Numbered from the stretch's first letter, positions 49,347-61,754 are shown. The stretch is DNA of 64,000 bases from Osedax fenrisi (GCA_964019155.1 OZ025242.1:64600448-64664447); one strand, 5' to 3'. Notes: a model not told the origin generated them from the sequence alone. Program-made: numbers and translations.

Positions 49347-50465
49347 TAATGGTGTATTAATCACTAACTCAGAACCATATAGGCCCATTAATGAGAATTC
49401 TCATGTTCGGGAGGACAATAATAATAAAACACAAATGTAGGACGTAACAACCTCCTACTCCGATGACATTGACATATACAAAATATTCATTGTTTAAATA
49501 AGTAATGTCTATAGTCGTATTTTAAATTAAGGCAATATCACATATAATAACTTAAATAGTGATAATAAACACATATACTATCATCATAGTCACTCTTATT
49601 ATTCAACCTTGTTAAAAGTGATTCATCTATTTTCTCAAATTGAATATATTGTTGTGGTTTACGTGAATGTCATAGTTTACTAAACCCTACTTCTAAAATG
49701 TTCTTCTTATTCCCTATCCAATTTGTAATTGCACTATCAAGTATATTATAATATTAAAATTCTTCACCATTTAAAAATTTATATTTCCTATTTTATTTTA
49801 AATGTCAGCTTTAATATTTCCATTAATATATTTACGTTCAGACATTTCATGATAATGGATAAAGTAGGTTATCCCTACCCATACCCATTAGTGTAGATTT
49901 TTTTGTAATGGGTATCATACGCCAAATAAATATGAATAGGAATATAAATGTGAATATACCTATATTGAATACTTTGAATATACACATCATTTACATTTAC
50001 AAGATATCTTATTTTATAAATAATTCAAATTTTATATTAGAATATTTGATTAATAAAATAGTAAAAAAAAGTCCATTTTTCGTTGAGTTCCCAAACTCAG
50101 CTGATTTTCCAATAACGTCAGCTATGTGGCGATACCTTAATTATATGACCCGTTATTCTAAAATGTAATATATAATTAAACAAAATGTAAAACTACGTTA
50201 TTAAACGAAAAATGGAATACACCCTATAAATCCATCGATAATGCAACAGTTTTGATTATTGATTTATTAAATATTGATTTATTAAATATATCTTAATATT
50301 TTTTAATTCTCTATAATAATTACTTTCCCTAAATGTAATAAACAACATTGCACTATAACCTTGCATTATAACTATTCGTATGACATCGGACGATTTAGAA
50401 CGATCTAGCTATATTGGTTGACAAATAAACTGTATTCCTTTTAATAGTAGTTTTTATAAATAGAT

Positions 50466-50489
50466 ATGCACAGTGTGCACACTGTGCAT
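50466..50489. repeat. 24-bp perfect palindrome
   Basis: ATGCACAGTGTG followed by CACACTGTGCAT reads the same on both strands with no spacer. Isolated in AT-rich DNA, function unknown. Confidence 0.95.
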
Positions 50490-51005
50490 TGCAACTATAG
50501 TTATAGTACGAATACAAGCACAACACTAACACCTTCCATAGAACATTCCAGCGTGATGACCTCCTCGAAGCGAGTGACCTCTGCAGCCTCACACACACGT
50601 GACGTCACGTGACTAGCTACTAATTAATGATAGCTATGTACACCTGATCCTTCTACTTTACATTGTCGATATCTTAATATAATATATATAATATATATAT
50701 ATATAGGGTATAATATATATTTATATAAATATAATATACATTATTTGTACATGTATGTATATTGTATGTCTATATAGACTGTAGGGCATTTATATCTATG
50801 ACTAGCTTTCGTACTCTGTTTAGAGCTCATTCTCTAATTATTATATTGTATACAAAATATCATTAATTATGAATTATGATTCATAATTGATTCATAATTT
50901 ATGAATGAATTAAATAAATAAATAAAAACTAATATGATTTTAAGAGAATATTAGAATTTCAAAAATATATGATATTTTTCTAATGGTTTTTACCTATATG
51001 TATAC

Positions 51006-51136
51006 TAGGGATGTAAATGATGCCGAGCTTTTGATGCCGAGCCGAGACTATTGGTTTTTGATGCCGAATTGAGACTTTAGGCAACTGAGACTGAGACTGC
51101 ATCATGCTTTATATTTGAGCATCATTTACATCACTA
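51006..51136. mobile_element. 131-bp hAT MITE with perfect 8-bp duplication
   Basis: Starts TAGGGATGTAAATGATGC and ends GCATCATTTACATCACTA. ATGTATAC flanks both sides (50998-51005 and 51137-51144). The interior has three GATGCCGA words. Confidence 0.95.
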
Positions 51137-51254
51137 ATGTATACTATATTTATTATTTAAAATGTATAACTAATTATAATTATCTACCAGGGGACTATTA
51201 TAGTATCTATAGATAGTAGACTATAGTAGTACTATAGTAGACATTTATTATATA

Positions 51255-52215
51255 GGGGAAAGTCCCCGATTACCGACCCCCTCCTAATACCGACCCCCTC
51301 TCGTATCTCAGTAAATATAAGAGTTATCAAAAAATTATATATACATGAACTGTTAGTAATTTAATGCTAAATATGAATAAATATTTTGTTTAAAAAAATA
51401 TTTAATCCTACAATTGTTATTTGATAAAATGTAATATTCTGTTTTTACTTTTTAAATATTTGAATAATAACTTTTTTTAAATCATTGTAAATACTTTATT
51501 AATTAAAAGAAAATTTAATGTTGTGCATAATATTGTAGATCAATAAAATGTTTATAAATAATATACAAAATAATTTAAGTTGAATAACTATTAACCAATA
51601 TATCTTAATTATAGCAACCCATATGATTTTCCTATTACCGACCCCCTAAATTACCCTAATACCGACCCCATGTGATTTATAATATCCAATCAAAATAGAT
51701 CCGTATTTTACTTTAAAATATGTAGCAAGTTGTTTGTGTAGCATTGATATAGATTAAGGATTCATGATTCCATTATATTATATACATACTGATTAATAAC
51801 TAAATATTAAATAATAATATACACTATTTTAATATAATTACTATAAAGTTTAAATTTAAATTTTATATTACTATTAAAACATAAATTCAATAAAAAATAA
51901 ATTACGTCATGTTATAATTAATTATATTTATGTATATCTACTATTTTTATTGGTTATTATTATACTACAATTATTTATACCACGATTATGTTAGGGGGTC
52001 GGTAATAGGGGAAGGGGGTCGGTATTAGGCACATGTATCCGATTACCGACCCCCCTGTTTATTCTTGTAAATATAATTATATCAAAAATTTAAAATAGCC
52101 ACATTATTCATTGCCATAATATTACTCAAATTACAAAATTTCAAATAAATATAATTAATATTGAATAAGTTATTACAACTAATCATTTAGGGGTCGGTAA
52201 TCGGGGACTTTCCCC
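51255..52215. mobile_element. TIR element family A (GGGGAAAGTCCCC ends, repeated TACCGACCCC motif)
   Basis: The left end GGGGAAAGTCCCCGATTACC followed by GACCCC is matched by its exact complement at the right end. TA flanks both sides (51253-51254 and 52216-52217), as in Tc1/mariner-type insertions. The motif TACCGACCCC or its complement occurs about nine times, in both orientations, near the ends and in the interior. No transposase remains. Confidence 0.88.
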
Positions 52216-52216
52216 T

Positions 52217-52470
52217 ACTCGTTAATCAGAATTCGTTTTGTTATATTCCATCATTTCTATTTATTTTCCAAAATTCGTTAGAAATATTCCCTTATTACCA
52301 ATATATATATATACGATAGAAAATTTGAATTTATTCTCTATAATAAAATGAGTTCATTTATTATTGAAATTTGACATTACATTTTATGATATCATAAAAT
52401 TAAAAAATATATAGTTTCAATATATACCAATCACATAAACTATAATGATTATGAGTGTATCGTTATATAT

Positions 52471-52517
<47 letters not shown>

Positions 52518-52766
52518 CATCTGTTTTTTCCTTAATAATCGCAATTTATTAATACCGGATGTAAACATTACGACTGAGTGGTTTCTATTATCATGGTTGC
52601 CCTATACGTATCTATGGATATGTTGTAGACTAACAAAAGGTGGCGCTGCGGGTAGTCACTGAGTTACGTAGCGTCGTTCTAGAACAATCCATGCTTATCA
52701 AATTTCTGTAATGAAATCTCGGACGATAGCATATTTTTTTATGATGTGTAGGACCTACATCTAGAT

Positions 52767-52809
<43 letters not shown>

Positions 52810-53085
52810 GCGTTAGCTTAGTTATGAACACTTATACATAATATTGAGCTACATATATACTACCACTGCTTCCAATGGTATACTATTGCAATAGATACAC
52901 ATGTGACTTTATTGCAACACCACGTGACACACACGTGGCATCACACGTGGTATCACCACCACAATAGAGCACCGCAATCGATATAGATAACGTTACGATA
53001 CGTGTCCAATAATTACTATAGCGAACCTGGCGAGTAAATATCGTATTAGAACCCATATATATATATAACACACGGCTTCATAATT
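52217..53085. other. Non-coding stretch with CACGTG words
   Basis: AT tracts (52479-52508, 52776-52803) flank a moderate-GC segment at 52550-52700. Around 52918-52950 the words CACGTGACAC, CACGTGGCATC and CACGTGGTATC repeat in short spacing. No exon recognised. Confidence 0.5.
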
Positions 53086-53089
53086 GGCA

Positions 53090-53250
53090 GTACCAATAAA
53101 ATAGGTCTGCAAATAATATTTAGAATTGATATTATATAAGTATATATATACAAATTGATCTAGTCAACATCGTGAACATAACTTTAACATATATACTCTA
53201 TAGAGTGGCTTCGAAGGGACATTAAATACCTTTAGTTATATTTTATAAGT
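53090..53250 (+). mobile_element. SINE body fragment (no tRNA head)
   Basis: AAAATAGGTCT, TATTTAGAATTGATATTATA and GAGTGGCTTCGAAGGGACAT follow the order of the SINE at 14999-15299. The head and tail are missing. Confidence 0.75.
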
Positions 53251-53500
53251 AACAATGTCGTCTAAATTTATGAATATTATTTCTATTATATCGTCTAAAC
53301 AATTTTGAGATATGTCTTATTGGATGTTCTTTGCATATAAAGTAAATTCTACATTAATAATAATCATATTAATGTATTATTGAAAACCTAAAACCAAATA
53401 GTACTTTATTTATAATAATAAAATACAATATTTAATAATAATTAAATTTACTTACTAGTATGGATCTCCATAACTCCCGCTCCTGCCTCGTATTATATAA

Positions 53501-53548
<48 letters not shown>

Positions 53549-53639
53549 ATAATAGAAAGGTTATTTGACTCAGAAAACGATGGACGTTTATGTGCGTCAA
53601 GTTGAAATAATAAAACAAATAAATAGTTACACAAATAAT

Positions 53640-53830
53640 AACACATTTAAAAAGAAGATATTATAATGTAACATATATGTATGTAGTCTAAATTTAAAAG
53701 TAATAAATGATGACATGGTCCGTAATTCATCGGGAAGACTGTTCCAGTACTTCGGAGTAGCAACAGTGAAAGCAGCATCTGCATATATAGATGAGACAAG
53801 CGGTAATATATAACTATATATAGTCATATA
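53640..53830 (-). mobile_element. Non-LTR retrotransposon C-terminal fragment (minus strand)
   Basis: The minus-strand frame reads ADAAFTVATPKYWNSLPDEL, RTMSSFITFKFRLHTYML, typical of the C-terminus of CR1/L2-like LINE ORF2 (the P-WN-LP-LR motif). The remainder of the element is absent. Confidence 0.8.
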
Positions 53831-53892
53831 TTACCGCGTAATATTACCGCATATATTACCGTATATGACTATACTATAATACATTATATGAA

Positions 53893-53899
<7 letters not shown>

Positions 53900-53923
<24 letters not shown>

Positions 53924-55080
53924 TAGATTGATGTATAAAGATCCATATGATCTATTCGATAAAAAAGTACGAGTTTTCTCTATTATGTAATATGTTATAC
54001 AATAATGCTATTTATTAAAGAACGGACTCGGGATTGAAGTTATGATACGAAAAAATTATTATTCATTTAAAAAATCAATACACACATATATAAATATATT
54101 TACATAAATATATACATATAAATTTGTATATATATATATATACACAATATATACATTCAGACATTTATATATATATAAAGCTTGGTTTATAATTTAATAA
54201 CTGAAGTTATATAACAATATGTATTAATACGCTGATGTATCGGCAGTAAATTACCCTACCCTACCCCTTACATTACCCTTATCAATAGCCACGGCGTAAC
54301 TACACGGCTGATAGTGACTACCTTTACTAGTATAGTAGTATGTACTATAGTACGTGTCCTTATCTATCACAACCTACTCCGTTCTACTTTATATCTTTAT
54401 AATATAATATATAGTTTATTGGGTAAACAACACAATAAATAAATAAAAATATGGAAGAAAAATAGATATGAATTGATACCCAAATCGACATAGTACAAAA
54501 ATTAACATTGGGTAAACATTTAATTAATAACAAAACGCATTGGTTTATGCATGCCGAACAAACGTCATATTTATAAAACATCATATGTAGGTCCCACTAC
54601 TTTATTTATAAAACATCATCGATAACTTCTAATCAGTATACTGTTGTATGTATACATGAACACTTCAGAACAATAACATGTGTTGTACGACACATGTCCC
54701 AAGTTTAATTATTAATAATACAAATGTATGAATTTTATTTTTTTTCGAAATTAGCCGACATTATAATGTCCTATAGGACATTTATAAATATTGTTCCCTT
54801 AAGTTAAGTAAACATTCATTTCTACGACCTCTTTTTACTCCTTTATTTGTCTATCACATATTCCTGTATATGTCTACGATTTCACCGTTACGCCCACTCT
54901 CGCCCACATATGTCACTTAAACAGTTGACATGAAATTACGCTTTATATATGTGTCAAACATTATGAATTGAGTTTAATTAAATATCTAAAATAGTATCGG
55001 TAAAACACGTTATTTATTTAAATAAATAATTATAAATTCTATTTTCGTTGTATTTACCAATAATAAAGTATCAACATCCG
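53900..55080. other. AT-rich non-coding stretch, nothing recognised
   Basis: Contains AT tracts and a direct repeat TTTATAAAACATCAT (54570-54585, 54605-54619). No element ends or coding frames were identified. Confidence 0.45.
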
Positions 55081-55154
55081 ATATTAGTTAACGAATAGAT
55101 CACCTATTACGTAATGCCCGATTATATCGGCATCGATGACGTCATCACCATTTA

Positions 55155-55226
55155 GCACGAATACACACACCCACACACACACCCACACACGCACACACAC
55201 CCACACACACACATGCACACACACTC
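55155..55226 (+). repeat. (CA)n/(CCCACA) microsatellite
   Basis: An ACAC array with CCCAC interruptions; another lies at 55519-55581. Both generate spurious Val/Cys and Thr/His ORFs. Confidence 0.95.
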
Positions 55227-55827
55227 TAATTATACGTCTCTGTGTAAGGGTTACCTCACGTGATACCTCTCCGCGCGAGGACATGACGATGTGATATGTC
55301 CTCCGCATGGTCACGTGACCTCGTCATCAGACGATTACGTAACGCGATTTACCCACGTCTATGTGAGTTACGATCACACGTGACACTCGACACGTGACAT
55401 GTGGCATGTGGCACGCGGGCAGTTGTAGTTACTTCACACGCGTTGAATTGAATACAAACACACTCATATACACGCTCGTCCGCATATATACACACACATG
55501 TACATACACAGTGTATTACACACACACACACACCCACACCCACACACACACACACACCCACACACACACACACACACACACATCGGTAGCATATCACTAG
55601 CGCACCTCTATAGTCATTCACCCCGTACTATCTCCTGATGTCACTATTAGTCACTATTAGTGACTTACCGCTAGTGACTCACTACCAGTGACTCACTGGC
55701 CACTATTCTGTTATAGTATCGTGTATAAGCCATATCACTACCAGCGTCTGAATGTATACCTATGTGTATTGTAAAATATGACCGCTCCAGATATTCCACT
55801 ATATATAGAGTATATACTTACACAATT

Positions 55828-55869
<42 letters not shown>

Positions 55870-56193
55870 AATTAAGAGTGTTGAATCATGTAGGTGTGTG
55901 AGTGTGCGCACTAATGCACACACACGCACGCGCTCACACACTACGACAGTTGACACACGTAGGCGCGCATAGCACGTCGTACGTCGCTACAGAGGTCACG
56001 CGGGGTCACCGCCTCTACTACAGTGGCGACACCTATAGGCGTCGGTTCACTACCGCGCAGGTACACGAGGACATCACTAATTATGAGGTCAGAGTGCAGA
56101 GGTCATCTCCTCGCGAAGCAGGCACGTGTTACTCTAGTATTCGTTGTGAACATTAATGACAATTATGTCATCGTATTATATCTTAAAAGTGTA

Positions 56194-56603
56194 TACCCAG
56201 TAAGTAAAGTAATCAGTGATAGTGGTTAGATTATAGTTTGATCATCATCATGATGTGTGATTAACTGATCACAATACGATTACAATCATATTACAATCAT
56301 TAAACTATGCTTTGATTACGAACTACACTTATAAATCATTGATTTTAATACGCTTGTAATCATTGATTGTTAACTGATCACTAACATAGATTCACGATCA
56401 GTTGGTAATCATTGATTGTAATACGATTGTAATCAATGATTGTTAACATATATTCACGATCAGTTGGTAATCATTGATTGTAATACGATTGTAATCGAAT
56501 CAAAATCTGTTATCGTAATCAATACATAGCCCCATTATTGTAATCTGATTACTTGTTGGATTGTAATCTGATTACGATCGTTGATTACTTTACTTACCGG
56601 GTA
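56194..56603. mobile_element. Inverted-repeat element with internal ATTGATTGTAAT repeats
   Basis: TACCCAGTAAGTAAAGTAATCA at 56194-56215 is matched at the right end by its complement with one mismatch (TGATTACTTTACTTACCGGGTA). The 410-bp interior has tandem copies of a unit of about 65 bp (CACGATCAGTTGGTAATC, ATTGATTGTAATACGATTG) and many GTAATC words. No target duplication is clear. Confidence 0.75.
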
Positions 56604-56830
56604 GAGTGATACGAATGTACATTATAAACAAGGCGTTATTCCGTAAGTTCAACCTATATAGGTGGCGCTGTTCGTTGTTGTGTACAAACTCGAATTACAC
56701 TATTTCGCGTGAGTGGTATATCTTTCATTAGCACACATCTTTGACACTTACACGAGGGTGTGTGTGGGTGTGCGAGTGTGCGTAACTCTCCACCACGTTG
56801 CACACTCGCACCACGCTAACCTATAGCTTA

Positions 56831-56925
56831 TTGTTATTTTTATTTGGCGGAGTCCTTTCATCCCATCTTTCCCAGTTTTCACTTATAACCATATATGGCT
56901 CTAGTGTCCCTTCGAATCATGTATA
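56831..56925 (-). mobile_element. SINE 3'-end fragment (minus strand)
   Basis: The complement gives CATATATGGTTATAAGTGAAA, GGGATGAAAGGACTCCGCC and AAATAAAAATAAC, the 3' third of the tRNA-derived SINE. Confidence 0.8.
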
Positions 56926-57127
56926 CGTATGTATCCTTGGTTACAAGCTACATCTCCCCGTAAGGTACGTCTGGACATCTCCTAGTAACCAAGATAGTGA
57001 AGCACGTGATACATATAGTCACGTGGCTATTAACGTCACATGATACGTATAGTCACACGTGGGGATTAACCACGTAAGGACACTGCAATGTGACCCGCGA
57101 TACTGTGATATAGTGCGCTCGCTTAAA

Positions 57128-57215
57128 TACCGCCTCTATTGAATTAGTCACGCCTATATTTAGTTAGCCACGCCTCTATTTAATTATCCGTGCCTCTATT
57201 GAATTACAAGCCACG
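57128..57215 (+). repeat. GCCACGCCTCTATTTAATTA repeats
   Basis: Four imperfect units of 25-28 bp, each with C(C)ACGCC or CGTGCC and CTATT(G/T)AATTA. Inverted relatives (TAGGCGTGGCTAATTA) occur at 57403-57440, so CCACGCC words flank an interval of about 200 bp in both orientations. Confidence 0.8.
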
Positions 57216-57850
57216 CCCATCGATGCAGAGGAGTATTCGATACCTTCTTTACACGGCTGGTTACATCTCATTAAATAACACAGCCTATATCTTTAATGTA
57301 ACAGTACTGACAGCGATATGCCACGCCCATATACAATGCATATTATACACACACATGCTGCATTGTTAAGGAGGCGGACCTACTATGTGGGTCCTACGTC
57401 TTAGTAGGCGTGGCTAATTATAGGAGGCGTGGCTAATTCCAAGGCCTATGTGAATATGCTGTTGTTAACGTGATGATGATGAACTCGGCTATCTCTCTCT
57501 CCTATCGATGATCGAGTGCGAAGTAACAAGTAATGTATCGACATGCGTGTGTGAGCTCGAACTCCCACCCTCTCGCTAATTAAGTGTAATTAGTGAGGTC
57601 TCGAGAGAGAGAGAGAGTGGGCGGAGTTTGCGCGCTAAACATCGAATCGGAGTCCGGGTTAATTAGTCGATTACTATAAATGTTCGTCGACAACTAATTA
57701 TCTTAGTTAGTATGATGTCATACACGTCAGGAATGATGACGTAATAGTGACGTAATCATCGTCTCGCTACTACGATTGCTCATCGCGTACTTACACGATA
57801 TCACCACCGATAGAGTTGTCGAATGATACATTATATAATGATATTACATT

Positions 57851-58076
57851 TGTTTAAATAAACCGTATGTTTAAATAAACTTTATGTTTAAATAAACTGT
57901 ATGTTTAAATAAACTGTATGTTTAAATAAACTGTATGTTTAAATAAACTGTATGTTTAAATAAACTGTATGTTTAAATAAACTGTATGTTTAAATAAACT
58001 GTATGTTTAAATAAACTGTATGTTTAAATAAACTGTATGTTTAAATAAACTGTATGTTTAAATAAACTGTAGGTTT
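57851..58076 (+). repeat. 17-bp minisatellite (GTTTAAATAAACTGTAT), about 13 copies
   Basis: Nearly identical tandem units. The core GTTTAAATAAAC is close to palindromic, so each unit has dyad symmetry. There are no unique spacers, so it is not CRISPR-like. Confidence 0.97.
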
Positions 58077-58079
58077 AAT

Positions 58080-58293
58080 ATATTTAAATCATGCGCGATA
58101 GTTGACATGCAGTTGTCAACGTGTGCTGATACATAATTGCTTATCTATTTATATAATAGGCCTAATTAAAATAAATAAATATATTATATATAATTATATA
58201 GTATACTAATTATTGTTTCTCATTATGGTGATGTTCCCTATATTTCTTTATATAGAATGTATAATCTATATCTATAACATATGACAGGTATAG

Positions 58294-58352
<59 letters not shown>

Positions 58353-58405
58353 AATAGATAAATATATATATATATTTATTACTATATATATATATAGAAT
58401 AATAG

Positions 58406-58441
<36 letters not shown>

Positions 58442-58814
58442 TACTATAGTAATGTAGTATAAAATGTAACTATAACATGTATACAATAATACTATTGAAC
58501 AATTTCTAAATTAAAGGAAAGTAAAATATTCCAAAATCGGAAAACTGCAATTCTGAACGTACATAATTTACCTAGTGCATCTGTAATAACACAAATCACC
58601 ATGAATATATGTATAGTTTGTATAATGAATACATATATTTAAAATAACAACTTAAAGCTTAAAGCTTTTAAATGCTTTGTCTTTTCCTATCTTAACTTGA
58701 AAACTGGAAAATATTCCTATTTATTGATTCACTAAAGTGTATGGTATAGTATAGTACCATATGGTATAGTATAGTAGATAGTATATTCTATATTATCGTC
58801 TATAGTATATTAAG

Positions 58815-58870
<56 letters not shown>

Positions 58871-59225
58871 CTATATATAGTTATATAGCCACTATAATAT
58901 AGTATATCAATTATACAGTATAATATATAGTATTATTTTCAAATCCGAAATCAATTATTCTTCCATAGTGATTCATCGATAGACTACAATAACAACAACA
59001 CAGATGCCTGCAGGGGGCAGGTGTTACGGTGCACTACAGCTATGACGTAACACGTACAACTAGTACGATTACGTAATCGCCCCCTAGCGGTGACAGTGAG
59101 GGAGGGGGGGGGGGGGCAACGTAAGCTAAGCTAAGTTGATACCCCTCACCACGTCGGTATGGATCACGGCTATCCGTTAACGATATGATACATTATAGCA
59201 TGCATGACGAGCCTGGTCTGTGCTG
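58080..59225. other. AT-rich stretch with tandem TATAGAATAATAGATAAATA copies
   Basis: The word TATAGAATAATAGATAAATA recurs at 58346 and 58394 between long AT tracts. The words AGTATAGTA and GTATAGTATA cluster at 58740-58810. The short GC-rich part 59020-59160 contains a run of G residues (59103-59114) but no exon. Confidence 0.5.
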
Positions 59226-59226
59226 A

Positions 59227-59553
59227 ACGGTATTAGTACCAGCTGGTACGTACATTGTAGTAGTACATTGTACTTGTACATTATACAAGTACATTGTACT
59301 TGTACAAGTAGTAGGTGATGATGATTATGATCAAAGCTTCGATGATGAGTCTCATTTTAAAGGGCCACAATACATTCCCATTATAAAAAGAATAACCGCA
59401 ATACAATATCTAAAAGCAGCACTTCAACGAGCTGAAGGAGGTTCGTTTAAACTGAATCGAAATATTCATGTAGTCTCTGTATCAGAATGCATCGCCATTA
59501 GCCGTAGAACCAAGAGTATTTATCTAGTATCAGATCCATGTGATCAGTTGTGA
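59227..59553 (+). other. Unexplained open frame of 108 codons, possible exon or element remnant
   Basis: The frame is open from 59227 to a TGA at 59551. Its second half (from about 59314) has ordinary amino-acid composition: DDDYDQSFDDESHFKG, QYIPIIKRITAIQYLKAALQ, RAEGGSFKLNRNIHVVSVSE and CIAISRRTKSIYLV. There is no in-frame ATG; the first half is a GTAC-rich simple repeat. I do not recognise it. It could be an exon (AG at 59350 or 59308) or a decayed transposon ORF. Confidence 0.3.
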
Positions 59554-59832
59554 TCAATTAATCAAGTCTATATTGTACCCTACTGTACCCTATATTGTAC
59601 CCTTTTGGATAAACATACTTATATTAAATATACTTATAGGTTACTATGGTAACTACGATGAGAAACGAGGTTAATAGTCAGGTAGAGTTTGTGATCAAAT
59701 GTTCTCTATTTATTTCGATTTGAGTAAATTAAAGTACAAATATGCCTGACCCGAGTTGAATACAAAAGTAAGTTTACTAGCCATGTAAACACGAGTTTTA
59801 GATACAAAATATAGTTAACTTCAATATATACA

Positions 59833-60715
59833 GGGGAAAGTAACCTAATACGGTCACTTTAACAATAAATGGTCTTAACATTTTATATGATTATATATGA
59901 TTATAGATATTATTGTGATTTTAAAATTGTATTTAATATTTTAATTCCATAGATAACAGGGGTGTCCGTATTCGGTGCCCATGTCCGAATACGGGCACCC
60001 CGTGTTATAATACGGTCACCATATATACCACTAGATAAACTATATTAAACCTATTATTGATGAATCAATCAGACAATTTACAATTACATTATTTATAATT
60101 AATTTTATGAACAATTTATTCTAATTTAATTAGTTAATAATTTATTTATTTTTATTATTTGTTTAATTAATAATACAATTTAAGTATCTAATTAATAAAA
60201 ATGTTAGATTTAGCCTTATTGGTGGTATTAATATTATAACGCACGAGATTTTTATGAAAATCAGAATAGTTCATACGCTGCGCGCTGATTGGTTATATAT
60301 ACGGACACCCTATAGGGTGTCCGTATTAATACATCTAGAGTGTCCGTATTAGGGACTTATATTACCTCTAGATATATGTTTATAACTTAATGAATATTTG
60401 AAATTTTATAGAAATTATATATATAATGTTTTGAATGCTTTAGTTTTTAATAATATATTGTTATGTTTTATATCGATACATTTGTATATTCTTGAAAAGG
60501 TTTTAAGTTGAATTTTTGTTCATAAATTAAAAAAACGTAATAAAATAATCAGTTTGTTGGATATATCAGCAATATTAAAAAATAAAAAATACTTTTTTAG
60601 ACTATTTATATAATTATTAATATTTTATTTATTAAACATTTTTGTGTAGGATTTATGATTTCTGAGATACCGAGTGTCCATATTCGGGCACTGTCCGTAT
60701 TCGGTTACTTTCCCC
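59833..60715. mobile_element. TIR element family B (GGGGAAAGTAACC ends, repeated GTGTCCGTATT motif)
   Basis: The left end GGGGAAAGTAACCTAATACG matches the right end, whose complement reads GGGGAAAGTAACCGAATACG. The right flank is TA, the left CA. Internal copies of GTCCGTATT or AATACGG(A/T/G)C number about ten in both orientations. The AT-rich interior has no transposase. Architecture and outermost nine bases are shared with the element at 51255-52215. Confidence 0.85.
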
Positions 60716-60986
60716 TATAGGGTTCTTTGTATTATTTATCTTATACTATAATAGAATATATTATGAAATTATTATAAAAAATATAGAAATAATCTCGAGT
60801 TTGTCTATACGCAATTTCATTATTAATAGTTGCAACTCGGCTCGGCTCGACTCGAGATCATTTTAAAACAAAAATATAGTCTGGTTTCGACATCAACATT
60901 ACAAGTCTAGGCTCATATCTACAAGTATATGCGTAACTAACATCTCCACTACACACTAGCCTATAGGTGTAGCCTATACATGTGTC

Positions 60987-61222
60987 CCCAGAAAAAAATA
61001 ATAGCCTCATAATAACAGCATATTTAATAGCCTCAAATGTTTACATTGTGCTATTATGCTGCTATTATGTTGCCATTAAATGTCTATTATGCTGCTATTA
61101 ATTTTTCATGCTATTATGCTGCTGTTAAGTTGCTATTTAAAGTCTATTATGCTATTGTTATGCTTCTATTAATTTTGAAAGTATATTATGCTGCTATTAT
61201 AAAGCTATTACTGTTTTCTGGG
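60987..61222. mobile_element. MITE with CCCAGAAAA ends and GCTATTAT repeats
   Basis: CCCAGAAAAAAATAATAGC starts the element and GCTATTACTGTTTTCTGGG ends it, an imperfect inverted repeat of about 19 bp. The interior is tandem TGCTATTATGCTGCTATTAT and related units. The Tyr/Ala-rich ORF over it is an artefact. Confidence 0.75.
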
Positions 61223-61590
61223 TCAACACGTACGTCGCTAGCATGATAACACTACCCCTGGTCGGATAACGTAATCATGCACACATTACTATTCTTACAC
61301 TCATTAGTTTAACGTTACGCGTGTGTTATCACCGGCCCCGGTGTTGCAACACATGTGCACATGTATATCGATACTCGATACGTGTTGATAAACAACAAGA
61401 TTATGAACTCTGGCCTACTTTAATAGTAACTTCGTATTCTAAATTACTATGCCATTCTAAAGTCGTGTTCAATGATTACATATCGTATACTATACAGATC
61501 TGCACACGTGTGACCCTAGCGATACATTCGTATCCCCCTCGATAACATCGCGATCCTGATTAAGACCGCAACATAACAAGTTCTAGTAGC

Positions 61591-61754
61591 TAGAGGCGAT
61601 GCAACAGTGGGCGGGGACAGGGGGGATATATCCCCCCCACTTTAAAACCTAGGGGGACCTCCTATGTATTGGCCCCCCACCCACTTTTACCACACAATTT
61701 ATGTTGATTGATTGGTCCCCCTACATACACACCATGGTTCCAGCGCTGCCCCTA
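61591..61754. mobile_element. TAGGGG-type hAT MITE, copy 4
   Basis: Starts TAGAGGCGATGCAAC and ends CCAGCGCTGCCCCTA, with the interior CCCACTTTAAAACCTAGGGG. It is in the same orientation as copy 1. The flanking 8 bp are too diverged to call a duplication. Confidence 0.85.

Noticed and set aside
49092..49440. Poly-Asp/Met/Ile ORFs
   Set aside because: Translations of the GAT microsatellite.
55902..56156. 84-codon ORF as a receptor exon
   Set aside because: No similarity to the ligand-binding or membrane domain of class C receptors; the composition follows CG- and CA-rich words.
57851..58076. CRISPR-like array
   Set aside because: Contiguous 17-bp units without unique spacers, no cas genes, eukaryotic context.
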